A stretch of 64,000 nucleotides of DNA from the NCBI GenBank assembly GCA_947179485.1, contig OX359246.1, positions 15,686,001-15,750,000 on the forward strand, in the 5' to 3' direction. The notes under the pieces are model-generated. The model was given only the letters and a program-made list of their open reading frames with translations, was not told the origin of the DNA and did not search any database. A program made the translations under genes and the position numbers. The DNA comes from Allacma fusca. Its lineage: Eukaryota; Arthropoda; Collembola; Symphypleona; Sminthuridae. Each line of letters begins with the position of its first letter. Within the stretch, counting starts at the first letter, position 1. Shown here piece by piece: positions 53,076 through 64,000 of the stretch.

Positions 53076-53892
53076 TTCCCTTTCAAATCAGTTACACGGA
53101 TTTAACACAATTTTTGCTTTCAAATTTATTAAAAGAAAAAATTATTTAAAAATATTCGTCCTTACATTTTGCTTGCAATTAAAAAAAACTATTTTGCCAA
53201 AATTAAAGTATCAACGGAAAAGTATTTGTGTCGCAAAGGTTTGATTCCCTTCTGAAGATGTTCTGTTGAAAATAAAAAAAAAAGTTCGTGCTTTTTTGCT
53301 TCACGTTTGATTCGATGAGAACAAGAATTATTGATTGACGGTTGCAATGAGTTTCTGTTTACAACTCGAATTAATTCGATCGCTCTCATTGGTTTTTTTT
53401 AAAGCAGAATATAAGCGATTCATAATTTCTTTTCGATGCACCGACGCTTCGAGAGATATTTTAAAAGCAGAAAATTTTGATACTTCAGGGAATGTGTAAC
53501 GTAATCTTGGTTAAGATGCAAAGTGGACAATGGATATATTTGGAATTAAAAACAAATCCTTTAGTGAATGCCTCCGAATAAAATGAACAACGTGCAAAAA
53601 TTTCCGTCAAATCAGCTTCCGGTGTCAATTTCTTTTGTAGAAATAATTCTCACAAGGAAACTATTTTACATGTACAAAAAATAGAATAAAAACGAAACCC
53701 TGTAGTTGTGCATTTACAAAGGATGTCATAATTTAGGGTCCTCTAATCAAAGAAGTATCAAAATTCGCTGAAGTTACTTCTTTCCAATCTCTGTTGTTTT
53801 TAAATGCCAAGCTTTTTAGCAATTTTTTAGTTTTTTTTGCTTGAGAATGTTTTTCTATTACCAAAGGACACTCCCTAAACCTTACGAGGATA

Positions 53893-54380
53893 TCGTCGGT
53901 GAAGAGGCAAAATTATCTAGGTACATAATCGATTAGAATCAAAATGATCTACATAACTTTTTCCCTAACGGCAAAATGAACTAGGTACAAGTCTTTTTAA
54001 AAGCAAACTGACCTACATACAGTTTTCCATTAAAGAAAAATGATCTAAGTGCTGTCCTAAATTTCTCTTCGCAACGAAATTGACTCTTCTTCTATCACAC
54101 ATTACTTTTCATAAAAAATACAAATTTGGGTTTACTGCCTCCTAGTATTTATTTAGTATTTTATGATACCATTTAAACGTAGAATATAACTAACTTTTTT
54201 CGGAATAAAAAAGATATGTAATTCCTCACATATTCATATACTGATATTTTAATGTGTTTATACGTATTGTTTTTATCATAATTTGCATCTAGATCATTTT
54301 GCTTTTAAGAGAAACAACATGTAGATCATTTTGATTCTAATCGATCATGCACCTAGATCATTTTGCCTCTTCACCGACGA
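53893..54380. mobile_element. MITE with about 62-bp inverted ends and TA target
   Basis: 488 bp, ends TCGTCGGTGAAGAGGCAAAA (mirrored as TTTTGCCTCTTCACCGACGA) continuing as inverted repeats for about 62 bp with few mismatches, flanked by TA (53891-53892, 54381-54382). Segment A shows a single TA at the matching place near 33502. Short ATGATCTA / TAGATCAT motifs recur inside. A TA target fits Tc1/mariner-type MITEs, but the ends are not ones I recognise. Confidence 0.85.
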
Positions 54381-54479
54381 TACGTCCCCTGTTTAGACCT
54401 CGATCAAAATATTCCTGGAGGACGGAATTTCAAGAGTAGAGCATTTTTAATAATTGGTTTGGTAAAAAGAAATCTGAAA

Positions 54480-55215
54480 ACAGGATTTGGAGATATCCTG
54501 CGTTTAAGTTACTAAAACAGTAGGGTGGCACATGGAGTGTGAAATTATAAAAATTGGGAAAGGTAACAGTCCAAAATAGAACATGAATAAAATAACAGGC
54601 CAAAATGCTTTTTTACGGGATCTAGGATCCCAATGCCATGTTATTGATCACATGTTAATTATGTCTAGCCAAATTAGGTGAAATTTGGACCGATTTCATT
54701 ATCATTTAGGTCAAAAAACAGGTATTGACCCCCGGTGACCTCTTGAGGTCAAAACCTTGCTCTCGGGAACCATTATCCGGACTCAAATAACATTTTTACT
54801 GTTAATTTATTTTGGGGATGCTATTTGTAATTGTCCATTTTCACATTTATTTGGCACCCTATGAGCCACCCTCATTTTGCAATCAATTGCAATTTAAAAA
54901 AATGTTGTTTATGGAGGTAACATGGTTTTAGATAAGTATATCTCGCCAAAAATATTTTGACTTGTTATTTGAGAAGTGCATTATTTTTTATTGTTAACTT
55001 TCACCACTTTTACATTTTGGCGCCCGATGAGCCACCCTACTTTTTCAGTAACTTCAACGTATCTCCGATTCCTGTTTTCCGATTTCTTTGGGCGAATTAT
55101 CAAAAATGATCTACTCTTCACGGTACACCCACCAGGAATTTTTTTAGTGGGATCAAAACGGGACCATTTTCTCGTAAGGATTGTGCGGCGTGCTTTTACC
55201 AAATGCTCAAAATAT
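54480..55215. repeat. Foldback-type repeat, B1 copy
   Basis: Counterpart of 33590-34550 in segment A: arm AGGATTTGGAGATATCCTGC with GGGTGGCACATGGAGTG, opposite arm near 55020-55075 with GAGCCACCCTAC and ACGTATCTCCGATTCCTG. Confidence 0.6.
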
Positions 55216-55329
55216 TTATTTAAAAGCAGCAGGTGCTTCCAAATATGAAATCCTTAGACTTTACACGTTTTGTTTGCTATTACGAAGATTACAAACGCAC
55301 AATTATTGCGAGAATATGACCCCTATTCG

Positions 55330-56490
55330 ATCTTGATACGATAATTCCTGGAGGGTGCAACATAAGGTGGAGACCATTTTTGATAACTGATTTAAAGAGA
55401 CCTGAATCCACGAATCGGAGATATCACGGGTTCCAGTTACCAAAAAATTAGGGTGGCTCATGGGGTGCCAAAAAATCAATATAGTGCAAATTGATAATAA
55501 AAAATACAAAACCAACGAATACAATAACAGCCAAAAATATTATAACACGCAAGATATTGGTTCCAAAACTGAGTTATTCACCTCAACAAATAAGCGGGGA
55601 TCAATACAGGATTTTCAACTAAAATGATGAGTTTTGACCCAATGTTTGGAAAATTGAACCCATACCGGATTTCCAATAAAAAACGTACTGAATCCCACCG
55701 GAATATACTCGATCTATCCCAAAATGTACGTTTTGGCTTGTAAACATGGTGCATGTACTTTATTGACCCATGAGGTCATTCACAGGTCATTAAGCTAGAA
55801 AGATAATCAAACTGGGTGAATTTTTGGATAGACCGAGTATATTCCGGACCGATTCAAGTACGTTTTGAATACGAAGTGAGGTACTGGACGAGGAGGGGTC
55901 ATGAAATCATTAAATAGATCAAAACACGGCACACGTTTGTTATGTGTGTAGCCAATTAAGGTCCGTTTTGGTTCAATTTTCTTATCCTTTGGGTTGAAAA
56001 ATGAGTACTGACCCCTGGTGACCTCTCCAGGTCAACAACTTGGTTTTGGGAACCGATATTTAGCGTCAATTTTACCATTCTTTGTCACCCCATGAGCCAC
56101 CCTAATTTTTCAATAACTTCAACCCGTCATATCTCCTAGTCGTGGTTTCACGCATCTTTGGAAATATTTAGAAAAATCATCTACTCTTCAAGGTGCACCC
56201 TCCAGGTGTTTTTTTTATCGAGATTGAATATTGAATAGGTGGCATTTCCTCATAAGAATTTTACGTTGTGCTTTTCTGAAACGAAATAATTTTTATATTT
56301 TAACGGCTGAAGTTGAAGTTAGCCGAAAGTGCTTTCGAACTTTTATGTAAAGTCTCATCCTTCGTAGGGTGACTCATATCCTTTGACTTTCCTAACACAA
56401 TTAAGGAACAAGGACAAAAAATATGCAAATCTCCTATTTTACAAAAAATACTTTTCCAGATTTCACAAGATTTTTTGCATACATGTTGTT
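55330..56490. repeat. Foldback-type repeat, second unit of B
   Basis: Left arm 55340-55470 (CCTGGAGGGTGCAAC, GGAGATATCACGGGTTCC, GGGTGGCTCATGGGGTGCC), right arm 56085-56490 (CACCCCATGAGCCACCC, CTTCAAGGTGCACCCTCCAG, GGAACAAGGACAAAAAATAT). The loop contains repeated TGAGGTCATT and GACCTC motifs. Non-coding. Confidence 0.65.
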
Positions 56491-57902
56491 GAAAAGCTGC
56501 GTTTACAAAGGTTAAGGAAGTGATGCAGGCTGGACATCTTTTTGGGAAATTAAAATGTTCGAATTTTTACTCAAATTTTAGAATTATACAAAAAATTGAT
56601 TTGACGCTCGGTTCTGCCAAATACACCGATATTTCAAATGCAACGCAACGGAAACTTCATATGCTGAAAAATGTTGACGCGTGCCAAAGAGTGATGAAGA
56701 TTTCCGTCAAATATCCGAAATCAAAACGCATCACTAATTCGGGTCAACGGTTGCTCAAAAAATTTTCACAGAAGTCACTTTTTTAAATTCGTTTAATGTT
56801 TCAAAAATTTCACAATTTAATTTGTTTCAAAAATTTTTCGACGTTACTCCGATTCCTTGAAAACTGTACCAAATATTCGAGTGCTACGGACATTTCAACA
56901 AATTGCACAAAATCTAGAAGAAATATTGAGAGAAAATAATTTTCACTTTTTGCATTCCCTCATTTTATGGATTTAAGGGAATCGTGTCTCTGAATAAGTT
57001 TTTTAATAAAATTTGGACTTACATTTCGGTGACGACGAAGAAGAACGAGAGAGCAAATGACAAGGTCAAATTTCAGACACGGTCCATTAAAAATGTGGGT
57101 AGAATTATTTGCGAACCAATGACTTTAGGCAAAATGAAGTAAAATATAAATTGAATTTACTCTTCCACTTGACTTTATTTTATGGAAGGAACCAAAGTGT
57201 GAAAAAAAACTCACTTTAAGTACGAGTGATGCAGCCAATTGAAAATGCGTCAAAGCCACATGCACATGAGATAAATTTTAAAACTGATAACGTCTGAAGT
57301 GGGGAATTATTTCGGGAGAAAATTGTTTAGAGATTAAATGACAGGTGATTTAAATCGCACTATGATAAGGAATCAAGTCAACTGTTGCTATATTTTACTT
57401 CTTCCAATTTTAAGGGTGTCTTTTGTGTGGTCAAAATCACTTTTTCATTCAATTAATAAATCTATAGCGCAAGAAATTCTTCTATAAAATATCTGAGCAA
57501 ATATTCCGATGTAGTTTTTGCCCACATTTTCAACAATAGATTTTTATCTGGATTTTGTCACAGGAGGTTTCATTCAGCTCAAGGAAATACAAGGATTTTG
57601 AATTCGAAAATAAGAAAATGATTGAAAATATAATTTAAACAATTTCAAGGACATTCTGAGCAAAGAGGTGTAACAGGATTTGACCCAATTGCTAATGTAA
57701 TGTTGATAGCAATTACGTGTAAACTAATTTGGAACAGTGTTCAGACTGGCTACGGGTATTACTCGGGTAAACGGGTACGGGTACTGGTATCGGTACTACC
57801 CGGGCACACAAGTTGAGTACTCGCAAATACGCAGGTACTACCCGTGTATTCTGGATTTTAGAGAATAAAGTGGGTACAGGTACGGGTATGGGTACTCACT
57901 CA

Positions 57903-59827
57903 CAAGGTAAGATTTTCAGATGGTACAAGCCGATTCAAACAAAGCATAGCACATGTTTTAGTACTCACCTAGTATGTTTCAAAACTCATTTAACTCGAGT
58001 GCATTTTGCCCCGTTCTCCTAGGACACGTCTCCAAAGTTTCAAAATTTAAAACGATACCACAGGTGGGGACCTGTCTTTTCAAAAAAAGTTAATGTTAAA
58101 TCCCATAAGGATTTTGAGTTTTTGAAAGTCGATGAAATTTTGATTTTCGCTATTTCAATGAAATTCAAGTTTTTACGTACATATTTATATATCCTTCAAC
58201 AAAATTCCCCAAAAAGTAATCCGTCCATCATGCCGCATCTGTATGTATGTTGTCGATATGATATATTCACTCAATATTTAATCACTTATACATACGCATA
58301 AACTGGACTATTGAGATTTGCCCTATGATGTACATAAGTACAACCAGGGTTACTCAAATGAAAATGTCATTGGTTTTATGAATGCCTACCCACCTGAAAA
58401 TGCACTGAAAATGCGCTAGTCTGACAGCGCCCGGTATTTTGGGAATTTTTAGCGTATTTGTGACGTTAGCAGAAACATGTACACTGTTGTTGGTCGATCA
58501 GCGTTTTTTCGGAGCATTTTGATATAATCGAACCCATACAGTTTTAGAAAATTTTATTAAGTTTATGAAAAATCAATAGGCATAATTAATTACATGGTTA
58601 CTGGTTTAAAAAATTTAGTTTTTTAAGGATTTAAAAAGAGTTGGGTTTTGAAATTGAAATTAGCGCAGTACCTGTGAAAGTTCCAAATTTTGATGACGAC
58701 TAAATTTAAATATTTTTAACAAAAGTACATACATTTTATAATCAATTCAAAACTTGGAGCTTATGTAGCAATTTTTGGGTCGTGTTTGAAAATTGAATTT
58801 TAACAGCCCAAGTTAGTAAACCTACACCTAGGAGTCAAAAATGTGACAATGCAAAAATTATTGCATATAGATAACAGTTATTTAATCTTTGTTTGTTACA
58901 TTTTTGCAAAAATGTGGTTGCACGCTAAATGATTAGGTACAAACGAATTCTTACACCAAAATAAATAAAAAATAATTATTATATTTTCCATAAAGTTGTC
59001 TATTTCAACTTGTAACATACTGCTTTGTGATTTAGTATGCAAAGTTAGTAGATCCATAGCTAAAGCAACATATTGAAACAATTCTCGAGAACATAGCAAA
59101 AATGCCTGCCTTAGGCTGAATACTGTATAGCCAACTACTCTGCTTGAGGAATTCATTGAGGAGGAAATCATTAATGCACATGTTTCTGGGATTACTTTTC
59201 ATTAAAATGTGACGATATCTGCTAATTAATAATGTTCTACANNNNNNNNNNNNNNNNNNNNNNNNNNNNNNNNNNNNNNNNNNNNNNNNNNNNNNNNNNN
59301 NNNNNNNNNNNNNNNNNNNNNNNNNNNNNNNNNNNNNNNNNNNNNNNNNNNNNNNNNNNNNNNNNNNNNNNNNNNNNNNNNNNNNNNNNNNNNNNNNNNN
59401 NNNNNNNNNNNNNNNNNNNNNNNNNNNNNNNNNNNNNNNNNTATAAGTGACTAAATATGGAGTGAATAGATCATATCGACAACATACATACAGATGCGGC
59501 ATGATGACGGATTACTTTTTGGGGAATTTTGTTGAAGGATATATAAATATGTACGTAAAAACTTGAATTTCATTGAAATAGCGAAAATCAAAATTTCATC
59601 GACTTTCAAAAACTCAAAATCCTTATGGATTTAACATTAACTTTTTTTGAAATGACAGGTCCCCACCTGTGGTATCGTTTTAAATTTTGAAACTTTGGTG
59701 ACGTGTCCTAGGAGAACGGGGCAAAATGCACTCGAGTTACATGAGTTTTGAAACATACTAGGTGAGTACTAAAACATGTGCTATGCTTTGTTTGAATCGG
59801 CTTGTACCATCGGAAAATCTTACCTTG
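57903..59827. mobile_element. DNA element with about 390-bp terminal inverted repeats
   Basis: Starts CAAGGTAAGATTTTC and ends GAAAATCTTACCTTG; the arms pair from 57903 to about 58295 and from about 59442 to 59827. TCA is duplicated (57900-57902, 59828-59830), and C1 shows the empty site near 42907-42922 (ACTCACTCAGTGGCAAT). Very long arms and a 3-bp target do not match a superfamily I can name. The interior (58296-59241) has no recognised transposase, and part of it is hidden by the N gap. Confidence 0.85.
59242..59441. other. Assembly gap, 200 N
   Basis: A run of exactly 200 N adjoining the right arm of the long-TIR element. The round size suggests a placeholder, so the true element length is unknown. 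Apparent ORFs across it are artefacts. Confidence 0.98.
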
Positions 59828-61574
59828 TCAGTGGCAATCGGGTAGCACCCAATAGAAACGGGTATCACTATATAAAATATATGTAACCGTGCATGCTGTA
59901 CCCGAGTATTTTTGGGTACTTCAAGGGTTCTTACTGGGATGGATTACTATTTCTAAGACCTGCCAACACTGGAGTTTGGTGTAAAACAGCTTTGCTCCTT
60001 TGTATACGGAGTCTCGTATCAGTAAAAGAGCCACGAAGCTTCTTTGCATTTTTTTTTATTACTGGTGGTTGTTGCATTTTAACGCTTCTAATGATTTCCT
60101 CACCGGATTCTAATAAAGAAATAAAACGTAAATAATCTATCAGATCCTCCTATTATCGTCTAATATAATGGAACTCATCAAAGCAGAATTTCATGGGACA
60201 GGTTCTTGAGACTAAATTTAATTAGCTACCCCCATACCCATACTCGAGTATCCGGGTACAAATGTTTCGTACCCGTCCCCGCAACGTAATCTCAAACCAT
60301 GCACCTGTACCCGCATGGTGCCTGTACCCGAAAAACAATCGAAAATTGTACCCATACTCGGGTATTTCAGCGTCGTACCCGTACTCGTACTCGGGTACTT
60401 TATATCCAGATTTGTCTAAATGCAGTACATAGCACGTTATGTATAATAATATATAACACCTTATTGTGTAACTTTGACGAGCTAGAGTGGTATTTGATAT
60501 TGTATTTTTTCATTGACGAGTATAAAACTACAAGCGTTGTTGATTTTAGATAAAATTAAGATTCTTCAAAATATTACCAGCCGTACAATATTTAGCTGAA
60601 TCTTATTTTCCACCTCTATTTTGTTATTATTTCTCGTTTGTGTTTATTTATTTATGCTTCCAAAAACCTGCTTCCCTAAAAGCATATATTTTAGCTACAC
60701 AGTCTAAAATACATTTACTGTATGTTTTAAGGTTAAAAGAGTATTAACACTAATTGTAAGCTATATATATTCAGAAACACTAAAAATACGAGCAGAAGTT
60801 TCCAACGTACGGGCATGATTACATAAAAATTCATCAAAATGTCTCAATTCTCAACGTATCCAAATACTCGGGTACAATGGTCGCGGGTAAATGACCCTAT
60901 TATACCCGTACCCGGTGGGTATGTACCCATTTTGAAATCCTTGTACCTGTACCCATACCCGTAACCGTACCCGAAATTTTGAGCCGACCAAAGTGTACCC
61001 GGGTAGTACCCGAAATTGATCGGGTACACAGAATCGGTACCCGGGTAGTACCCATACCCGTGCTGAGCACTGGATGCTTCTTAGAAAAGAGATAATTCTG
61101 TAATTGCAAACCTGAGAGCTTCAACTATCCCTCTTTTTGTAGAACTTCAAAATCGGTTACGCAAAACACGTTTGAAATTCAACAGCATCTCTGGAGTAGT
61201 TTTCAAGCTGATGCTGTGATCTTTAAAAGCTACAGAATTTTCTCTATTTTTCTTCGGCTAATTGATTCAGATGTTACTTCAGTTTCATAGGCACACTCAC
61301 TCTTGGAAATATATTAAGGAACTAACATTTCCTTTAAAAATAAAATAAAACAAATAAAATTATGAATTATGAAATAAAGTAATGACATAGTCTCAACATT
61401 AGATTACGCACGATTTAAGGAAGAAACCCATTTTGGAGAATAGTTTCATCCAATTCAGAATAAGTTTGCAAATGTTACGTCCCTTCAAGTTTTCTTCAAC
61501 AAAAGTACACAAATTTCTGGAGTTCCTACAAAAAGGGGTTTTCGGTTACATGTATGAAATAAAGCATGTAAAAT

Positions 61575-62830
61575 GTGGAAACAAAAATCTGGAAAATGGG
61601 GGATTGATTTTTGTCCTTGTTCCTTAAATGTTCTGGGTACACAGAGGATATGACTCACCCTGCAAAGCCGAGACATTCGATGAATATTTGGAAGCACTTT
61701 CGGCATTCAAAATTAAAGTATTCAGGATAAGCAAAGCGCACAATTCTTACGAGAAAATGTCATCTTTTCAATCTCGATAAAAAACTCCTGTATCGTGCAC
61801 CTTCAAAAAACCATGATTTTCGATAATTTGGACAAAAAAACATGAAAACAGGATTTGGAGACCGTGTTCAAGTTACCCGGAAATGAGGGTGGCTCATGGG
61901 GTGCGAGTTCCATTCTCACAGGGAAACTATTTTACATGTATTTTTTTACATGTCTAAGAATTAGATAAAATCGAAACCCTGACCTCGTTCCTTTACCCAG
62001 AATGTCATAATTTGGAGCCCTCAAATGAACGATCGGGCAAAATGCACTGCGTTTACTTTCATTTCGAACTCTGTTGTTTTTATATTCAACTACTTGGGTT
62101 TTTTATTGCTTTTGCTTCAATTGGCAAGAGACGATTTCCTATTCCAAAATGTACGTTTTGGCTAGTAAGCACGGTGAATGTACTTCATGGACCCGTGAGG
62201 TCATTTGCAGATCATTTAACTTCACAGTTAACCAAACTTGGTACATTATTCGATAGATTGAGTATATTCCGGACCGGTTCCAGCACATTCTGAACGAGAA
62301 GTCCGGTATAGGCTCCATCTTCATATACGAAGTCACTGAGCAAATGTTTCTTATGTGCGTAACCAATTACGGTTCATTTTGTTTTGATTTCGTTATCCTT
62401 TAGGTTGAAAACCCGTAATTGACACCCAGTGACCTCTTGTGGTCAGCATTTTGCTTTTGGAAATCAACATCACCAATATCCGGAATGTAATAATATTTTG
62501 TATTGTTCTTATTTTATTTATAAAGTTGCTATTTCTTATTGTCAATTTTTCAACATTTTTTAGCACCCCATGAGCTACCCTAATATTTCAATAACTTTCA
62601 ACCTGGGAATACGTAGCATTTCATAGTAAGGATTGTGCGTTATGCTTTTCTGAAACGCTGTAATGTTTTTATTTTAAGTGCTGAAGTTCAAGTTATCCCA
62701 AAGTGCTTTCAAACATTTATCTAATGTCTCATCCTTAGCAGGGTGACTCATATCCTTTATAACACGATTAAGGAACAAGGACAAAAAATATTTAAATCTC
62801 CCATTTTCCAGAAAATACTTTTCCAGATTT
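61575..62830. repeat. Foldback element, C2 copy
   Basis: Left arm 61575-61920 (AAATCTGGAAAATGGGGGA to GGCTCATGGGGTGCG), right arm about 62560-62830 (GCACCCCATGAGCTACCC, TTAAGGAACAAGGACAAA). The right arm has lost about 130 bp relative to C1. Non-coding. Confidence 0.65.
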
Positions 62831-63660
62831 CAAAAGATTTATAGCATGCTTGTTGCTGAAATGCAGCGTATACAAAGGTTAAGAAAGTAATGGAGTCTGA
62901 GCATTTTTGGGGAAATTAAAATGTTTTTGAAGTTTTACTCAAATTTTAAAATTATAAAAATTGGTTTGACTCTCGGATCTTTCAAATCTGCAAGATTTTC
63001 ATTAGTACGAAAACGAGTCTTCATGTGCTGAAAAATGGGGATACATGCCAAAGAATGATAAAAATTTCGCCGAAATAGCCGAAATTATAACACATCACTA
63101 ATTCGGGTCAACGCTTGCTCACGAATAGCTCATAGAACTTGCATTTTTAAATTCGAGTAAAAATTCAAAAACTTCAAAATACTGTCCCAAAAAAGTGACA
63201 GGTGGTTTCAACCAGATTGGGAAACAGATGTTGACTAGAATCTACTGTTGCTATTATTTGCTCCTTCTATTTTTGAAGCTTTGTCCTTTGCGTAGACAAA
63301 ATCACCCACTTATGCAATCACAAAATCTTAATTTTTCCACCTGACGATTTTCGACATTATGCACGTCACAAGAAACATCTTTACACACAAGATATTTTTT
63401 TCAATTGATTATTTGTAAATTGCATTGTTTGTCACTCCTCGTTCTAGCGCAAGAAATTTTCTAATAAAATATGTAAGTACATTTTCCGCTGTAGATTTCG
63501 CCAAAAATTTTCAACAGTAGATTTCAATCTGCATTTTGTCACAGGTTTTATTAGGACGATGGAAATACTCGAATTTTCAAAAATTGCTAAATAAATGAAT
63601 ATGTAATTATTACAAGTGTAATTATAAATGCATTCTTTACGAAGAGGGTGGCCGGATCAA

Positions 63661-64000
63661 AGCCCATTGCTAAATGCAGTGTTGATAGCGATTACATGCA
63701 AACTAATTTGGAATTTCCTTTTACTTTAATAAATTTTTTTCCACATTCGTTTAAATTTCATTGGCATATTTTTGGGCAAACCTTATGACACCTATGAAAT
63801 TCCTCTCCTCTGGAGGAGTGGTGTGTGGATAAAATAAGAAAAAGTTTATATTGAATGGATGGATACCAGAATCTTTAAAACGGTGGATTGGAAGGTTCTC
63901 ACGGGCACTAATGTGAAAATAAATCCTAATGTAATGTGGATTTGCAAATATTATCTCTGAACAAAGTTGGCTATTATCAAACATTTATTTGTTAAAATGA
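63661..64000. other. Unassigned right end
   Basis: A minus-strand ORF (63751-63984, 77 codons) is open but resembles nothing I know and has no visible splice context. No other signal seen. Confidence 0.3.

Larger units (their letters stand above)
50055..55888. repeat. Segmental duplication, copy B
   Basis: Counterpart of segment A (29146-35868). It holds single-copy empty sites for the two Harbinger-type insertions (50052-50054 at its left edge, 55402-55404) and carries one private insertion, the TA-target MITE at 53893-54380. Confidence 0.85.
57735..61072. mobile_element. TACCC-rich hAT-like element, C2 copy (interrupted)
   Basis: Left end CAGTGTTCAGACTGG, right end GTGCTGAGCACTG, the same TACCC arrays as 42747-43690. 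Two later insertions lie inside it. No 8-bp duplication is visible. Confidence 0.55.
56803..63660. repeat. Duplicated transposon block C2
   Basis: Counterpart of C1. It is longer because of the long-TIR element (57903-59827) and another insertion of about 466 bp at 60206-60671, the latter between duplicated TTC triplets, containing TACCC motifs and no clear inverted ends. It lacks the solo LTR and part of the right foldback arm present in C1. Confidence 0.75.

Noticed and set aside
59032-59502. ORFs spanning the N gap
   Set aside because: The residues are unknown and the frame across a placeholder gap has no meaning.

Overview
The window is eukaryotic and probably from an invertebrate. It has short introns (about 45-70 bp) with GT/AG borders, an AT-rich background packed with class II transposons, and one very large LTR retroelement. 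An arthropod is my best guess, but no conserved single-copy host gene is present to fix the lineage. Bases 59242-59441 are a 200-N assembly gap.

Bases 1 to about 24500 are one giant Ty3/gypsy-type retroelement, apparently intact except that its 5' LTR lies outside the window. In order it has: a leader of at least 2.46 kb with four hairpins sharing one loop sequence; a 2014-codon gag ending in a CCHC knuckle; a -1 frameshift signal (GGGAAAC plus a GC hairpin); a pol of about 2230 codons (protease, RT, RNase H, a roughly 550-residue acidic insert, integrase, long disordered tail); an overlapping +1-frame series of coiled-coil micro-ORFs over that tail; an 83-codon ORF resembling a second integrase GPY/F module, joined to pol by ATGA; a 2200-codon ORF3 combining an SR-rich region, membrane segments with three furin-type sites, and a Cys4 finger; a separately promoted 249-codon membrane protein (ORF4); a polypurine tract; and an 3' LTR of about 878 bp starting TGTTACG.

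Bases 24.5-36.1 kb and 48.8-55.9 kb are two copies (A and B) of one duplicated segment carrying an unidentified minus-strand multi-exon gene plus a coiled-coil exon. Differences between the copies act as empty sites that date and delimit insertions: two Harbinger-type elements with CWG target duplications in A, and a TA-target MITE in B. A third, more decayed fragment lies near 47.4 kb.

Bases 36.1-39.8 kb are a four-level transposon nest, hAT > hAT > TTA-target element > hAT MITE, inserted in a minisatellite. Another hAT follows at 40.0-41.2 kb. Bases 41.8-46.9 kb and 56.8-63.7 kb are a second duplicated block (C1 and C2) containing a foldback family, a TACCC-rich hAT-like element, a solo LTR (C1 only) and a DNA element with terminal inverted repeats of about 390 bp (C2 only).

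All functional calls rest on motifs read by eye; no database search was run.
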